DNA from: JAIVJZ01 sp036386515
GTDB taxonomy: Bacteria; Acidobacteriota; Blastocatellia; Pyrinomonadales; Pyrinomonadaceae
Assembly (NCBI GenBank): GCA_036386515.1
Contig: DASVVO010000039.1
Span: 29,217 to 93,216, forward strand
Length of the DNA stretch: 64,000 nt
Reading direction: 5' to 3'
Below the pieces are notes generated by a model that saw nothing but the letters and a program-made list of their open reading frames with translations, had not been told where the DNA came from and made no database searches. The position numbers and the translations under genes were made by a program. Positions 62,481-64,000 of the stretch are shown piece by piece. Position 1 is the first letter of the stretch. The number at the start of each line of letters is the position of its first letter.

Positions 62481-62515
62481 TTGCATCATCCGAATGCAGA
62501 GAGACAAGATGGATT

Positions 62516-63730
62516 ATGTCTAATGAAAGCGGAAAGCTGTGGCTGACGAACGGGCGCGTGGTCTTCCCCGACGGAGTCAGGGAAGGCGTCAACGTCTTGC
62601 TCGACGGCGCGCGCATCGAAAGTTTCGACGACGAACTCGACGCGAACGACACGGGCGGCCGCCCGGCCGTCATCGACCTCCGGGGTCTGACTCTCTATCC
62701 CGGTTTCATAGACGCGCACATACACGGCGCGGTCGGCGTGGATACGATGGAGGCGACGGCGGCCGACCTGCATCGCGTCGCCGTGTTTCTCGCGCGCGAG
62801 GGCGTCACCGCCTGGCTGCCCACCCTGGTGCCCGCGCCCGTCGAAGATTACGAGCGCGCCGTGGCGGCGATCGAAAACCTGATGGCCGCGCAGGACGAAC
62901 GCGCGCTGCCCGCCGCCGCACGCGCCCTCGGCCTCCACTACGAAGGCCCGTTCATCAACAGCGCGCAGTGCGGCGCGCTCCGCCCTCCCTACTTTCGCAC
63001 TTTCAAAGAACCCTCCGACGTGAGCAGCCTGCCCGTCGCGCAAGCAGTGCGAGCGATTCGGATGATCACCGTCGCGCCCGAGATCGAAGGGGGCATCGAG
63101 TTGGTGCGCGAACTCAAGGCGCGCGGCTGGGTGGTCTCCATCGGCCACACCCGCGCCGACGTTGCCACGCTCGACCGCGCGGCGGCGGCGGGCGCGCGCC
63201 ACATGACCCACTTCTTCAACGCCATGTCGCCGCTCCATCAACGCACGCCCGGCCCCGTCGGCTGGGGTCTTCTCAGCGACGACGTGACCTGCGACATCAT
63301 CGCCGACGGGCATCACGTCGCGCCGCTCGCACTGCGGCTCGCGCTGCGCTGCAAGACGCCGGAGCGGCTCTGCCTGATCAGCGACGCGGTCGCGCCCGCC
63401 GGGCAGGGCGACGGCGAGTTTCGTATTTGGGGAGAGACGATCAGGGTCGTGGACGGATGCACCGCGAATGAACGCGGCAGCATCGCCGGTTCGGTCAGCA
63501 CGATGCGCGACGGCCTGCGGCAAATGCTCGCGCTCGGCGTCGCGCCCGCCGACGCGGCGCGCATGGCTTCCACCAACCCCGCGCGCCTGCTCGGCGTCGA
63601 GCGGAGTTGCGGCACCATCGAAGCGGGCAAGCGCGCAGACCTCGCCGCGCTCGACGAAGAGGGCAACGTGCGTCTGACTTTAATCGGCGGGCGCGTGGCG
63701 TTCGACGCCTCACAGGCTGACCGGAGCTAA
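62516..63730 (+). CDS. nagA: N-acetylglucosamine-6-phosphate deacetylase
   Basis: 404 residues. NagA removes acetate from GlcNAc-6P, giving glucosamine-6P. Motifs: LYPGFIDAHIHGAVGVDTMEA (metal HxH), LGLHYEGPFINSAQCGAL, GHTRADV, MTHFFNAMSPLHQRTPG and LISDAVAPAGQGDG with the catalytic Asp. It receives the product of MurQ and thus completes the salvage route started 23 kb upstream. ATG 62516 is not preceded by a strong ribosome site. nagB is not in the window. Confidence 0.95.
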   Translation: MSNESGKLWLTNGRVVFPDGVREGVNVLLDGARIESFDDELDANDTGGRPAVIDLRGLTLYPGFIDAHIHGAVGVDTMEATAADLHRVAVFLAREGVTAWLPTLVPAPVEDYERAVAAIENLMAAQDERALPAAARALGLHYEGPFINSAQCGALRPPYFRTFKEPSDVSSLPVAQAVRAIRMITVAPEIEGGIELVRELKARGWVVSIGHTRADVATLDRAAAAGARHMTHFFNAMSPLHQRTPGPVGWGLLSDDVTCDIIADGHHVAPLALRLALRCKTPERLCLISDAVAPAGQGDGEFRIWGETIRVVDGCTANERGSIAGSVSTMRDGLRQMLALGVAPADAARMASTNPARLLGVERSCGTIEAGKRADLAALDEEGNVRLTLIGGRVAFDASQADRS

Positions 63731-63826
63731 CGAGCCGGATCAACGTCCGGGCAAGACTGCTGATGAACAGCGGAGATTAACCGCCAGGTCGCGCAGTTCG
63801 CGCAGGAAAAAGCAGAGATTAAGAAT

Positions 63827-63868
63827 CTCAAACTTCAAACTTCACATTTCAAATTTCACATTTCAAAT
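63827..63868. repeat. Six tandem heptads interrupted by an IS element
   Basis: CTCAAAC, TTCAAAC, TTCACAT, TTCAAAT, TTCACAT, TTCAAAT run without a gap up to the IS end at 63870. This is the only heptad array right of 40.5 kb, and only one arm is visible. The 63731-63826 stretch shows nothing else. Confidence 0.85.
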
Positions 63869-63869
63869 T

Positions 63870-64000
63870 GGCGTTGTTGCACAAAGAGCTACGGAGACGA
63901 TAGTGCTGGTATCTTCAGTGTGTGGCAAAGAAGAAACGCAAGCGCACGTACCGTCTCCGTAACTGGAGCGAATATAACAAAGCTCTGGTGGCTCGTGGTA
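63870..64000 (+). mobile_element. Left end of an IS5-family insertion sequence
   Basis: GGCGTTGTTGCACAAAG resembles the GGCTTTGTTG-type terminal inverted repeats of the IS903/IS427 branch of IS5. A transposase start follows 52 nt later. The right end lies outside the window. Confidence 0.75.
63922..64000 (+). CDS. IS5-family transposase, 5' part only
   Basis: GTG 63922 opens a frame KKKRKRTYRLRNWSEYNKALVARG up to the window end. The YRxRNWxEYNxALVxRG pattern is the conserved N-terminus of IS5-type DDE transposases. Start is tentative because no clear ribosome site is seen; the catalytic triad lies outside. Confidence 0.75.
   Translation, partial: MAKKKRKRTYRLRNWSEYNKALVARG

Noticed and set aside
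59097..62507. 1136-residue open frame on the minus strand opposite receptor 2 (and similar long frames at 53229-55496, 9473-11974, 281-2284)
   Set aside because: They lie antisense to well-supported genes and are rich in Arg, Ala, Gly and His with no domain. Such mirror frames are expected in DNA with very high GC at third codon positions.
1..64000. tRNA genes, rRNA genes, prophage or integrase
   Set aside because: No cloverleaf, rRNA core sequence, integrase or phage structural gene was recognised by reading; only the IS5-type end at the right edge is mobile.

Overview
The window is about 64 kb of GC-rich DNA from a Gram-negative bacterium. It carries a 3-deoxy-manno-octulosonate (Kdo) pathway (kdsA, kdsB, kdsC with pyrG), two giant Oar-type TonB-dependent receptors with carboxypeptidase-regulatory N-domains, a tricorn-like S41 protease, a PEP-CTERM protein, eukaryote-like Ser/Thr kinase and PP2C phosphatase, and many Pro/Thr-rich secreted proteins. 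This combination points to Acidobacteriota, probably a Blastocatellia-like lineage. That placement is inference; no 16S rRNA gene is present.

Layout. 1-5.8 kb: end of a DUF11 surface protein, a small membrane protein, a CPBP-type membrane protein, the RNase P RNA gene, a ribbon-helix-helix regulator, a TPR protein and a PP0621-like protein. 6-13.7 kb: an MFS/metalloenzyme operon divergent from a tricorn-like protease and DinB gene, then a GH172/DUF2961 gene. 13.8-15.4 kb: an AT-rich two-gene island (DGQHR protein plus GIY-YIG nuclease) with its own promoter. 15.5-19.1 kb: small genes, a PEP-CTERM protein and an NtrC-type regulator. 19.2-23.4 kb: haem operon hemX/ccsA-like, hemA, hemC, hemD. 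23.6-28.4 kb: HD hydrolase, proline dehydrogenase, NfeD, PP2C, cystathionine gamma-synthase-like enzyme. 28.7-38.2 kb: kdsB, pyrG, kinase, kdsA, pseudo-M1/TPR protein, kdsC, receiver protein. 38.3-63.7 kb: LysR regulator and a peptidoglycan-salvage region (amino-sugar kinase, murQ, HAD, symporter, nagZ, an AmiE-NamZ fusion, D-aminoacylase, nagA) interleaved with TonB receptors and an S1/P1 nuclease. An IS5-type element enters at the right edge.

How the genes fit together. The 39-64 kb genes form a nearly complete route for cell-wall amino sugars. Exported NamZ and NagZ release MurNAc and GlcNAc, a sodium symporter could import them, a BadF/MurK-type kinase phosphorylates them, MurQ converts MurNAc-6P to GlcNAc-6P, and NagA deacetylates it. 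The Kdo genes sit with CTP synthase, which supplies CTP to KdsB.

The most unusual signal is not a gene. From about 2 to 40.5 kb, twelve inverted repeats occupy intergenic gaps. Their arms are built mostly from 7-bp words, each site using its own word or a close variant. Six share a TTTAACT-like core at the loop, and several end 0-7 nt before a start codon or contain a stop codon. The RNase P RNA also carries a triplicated 7-bp word.
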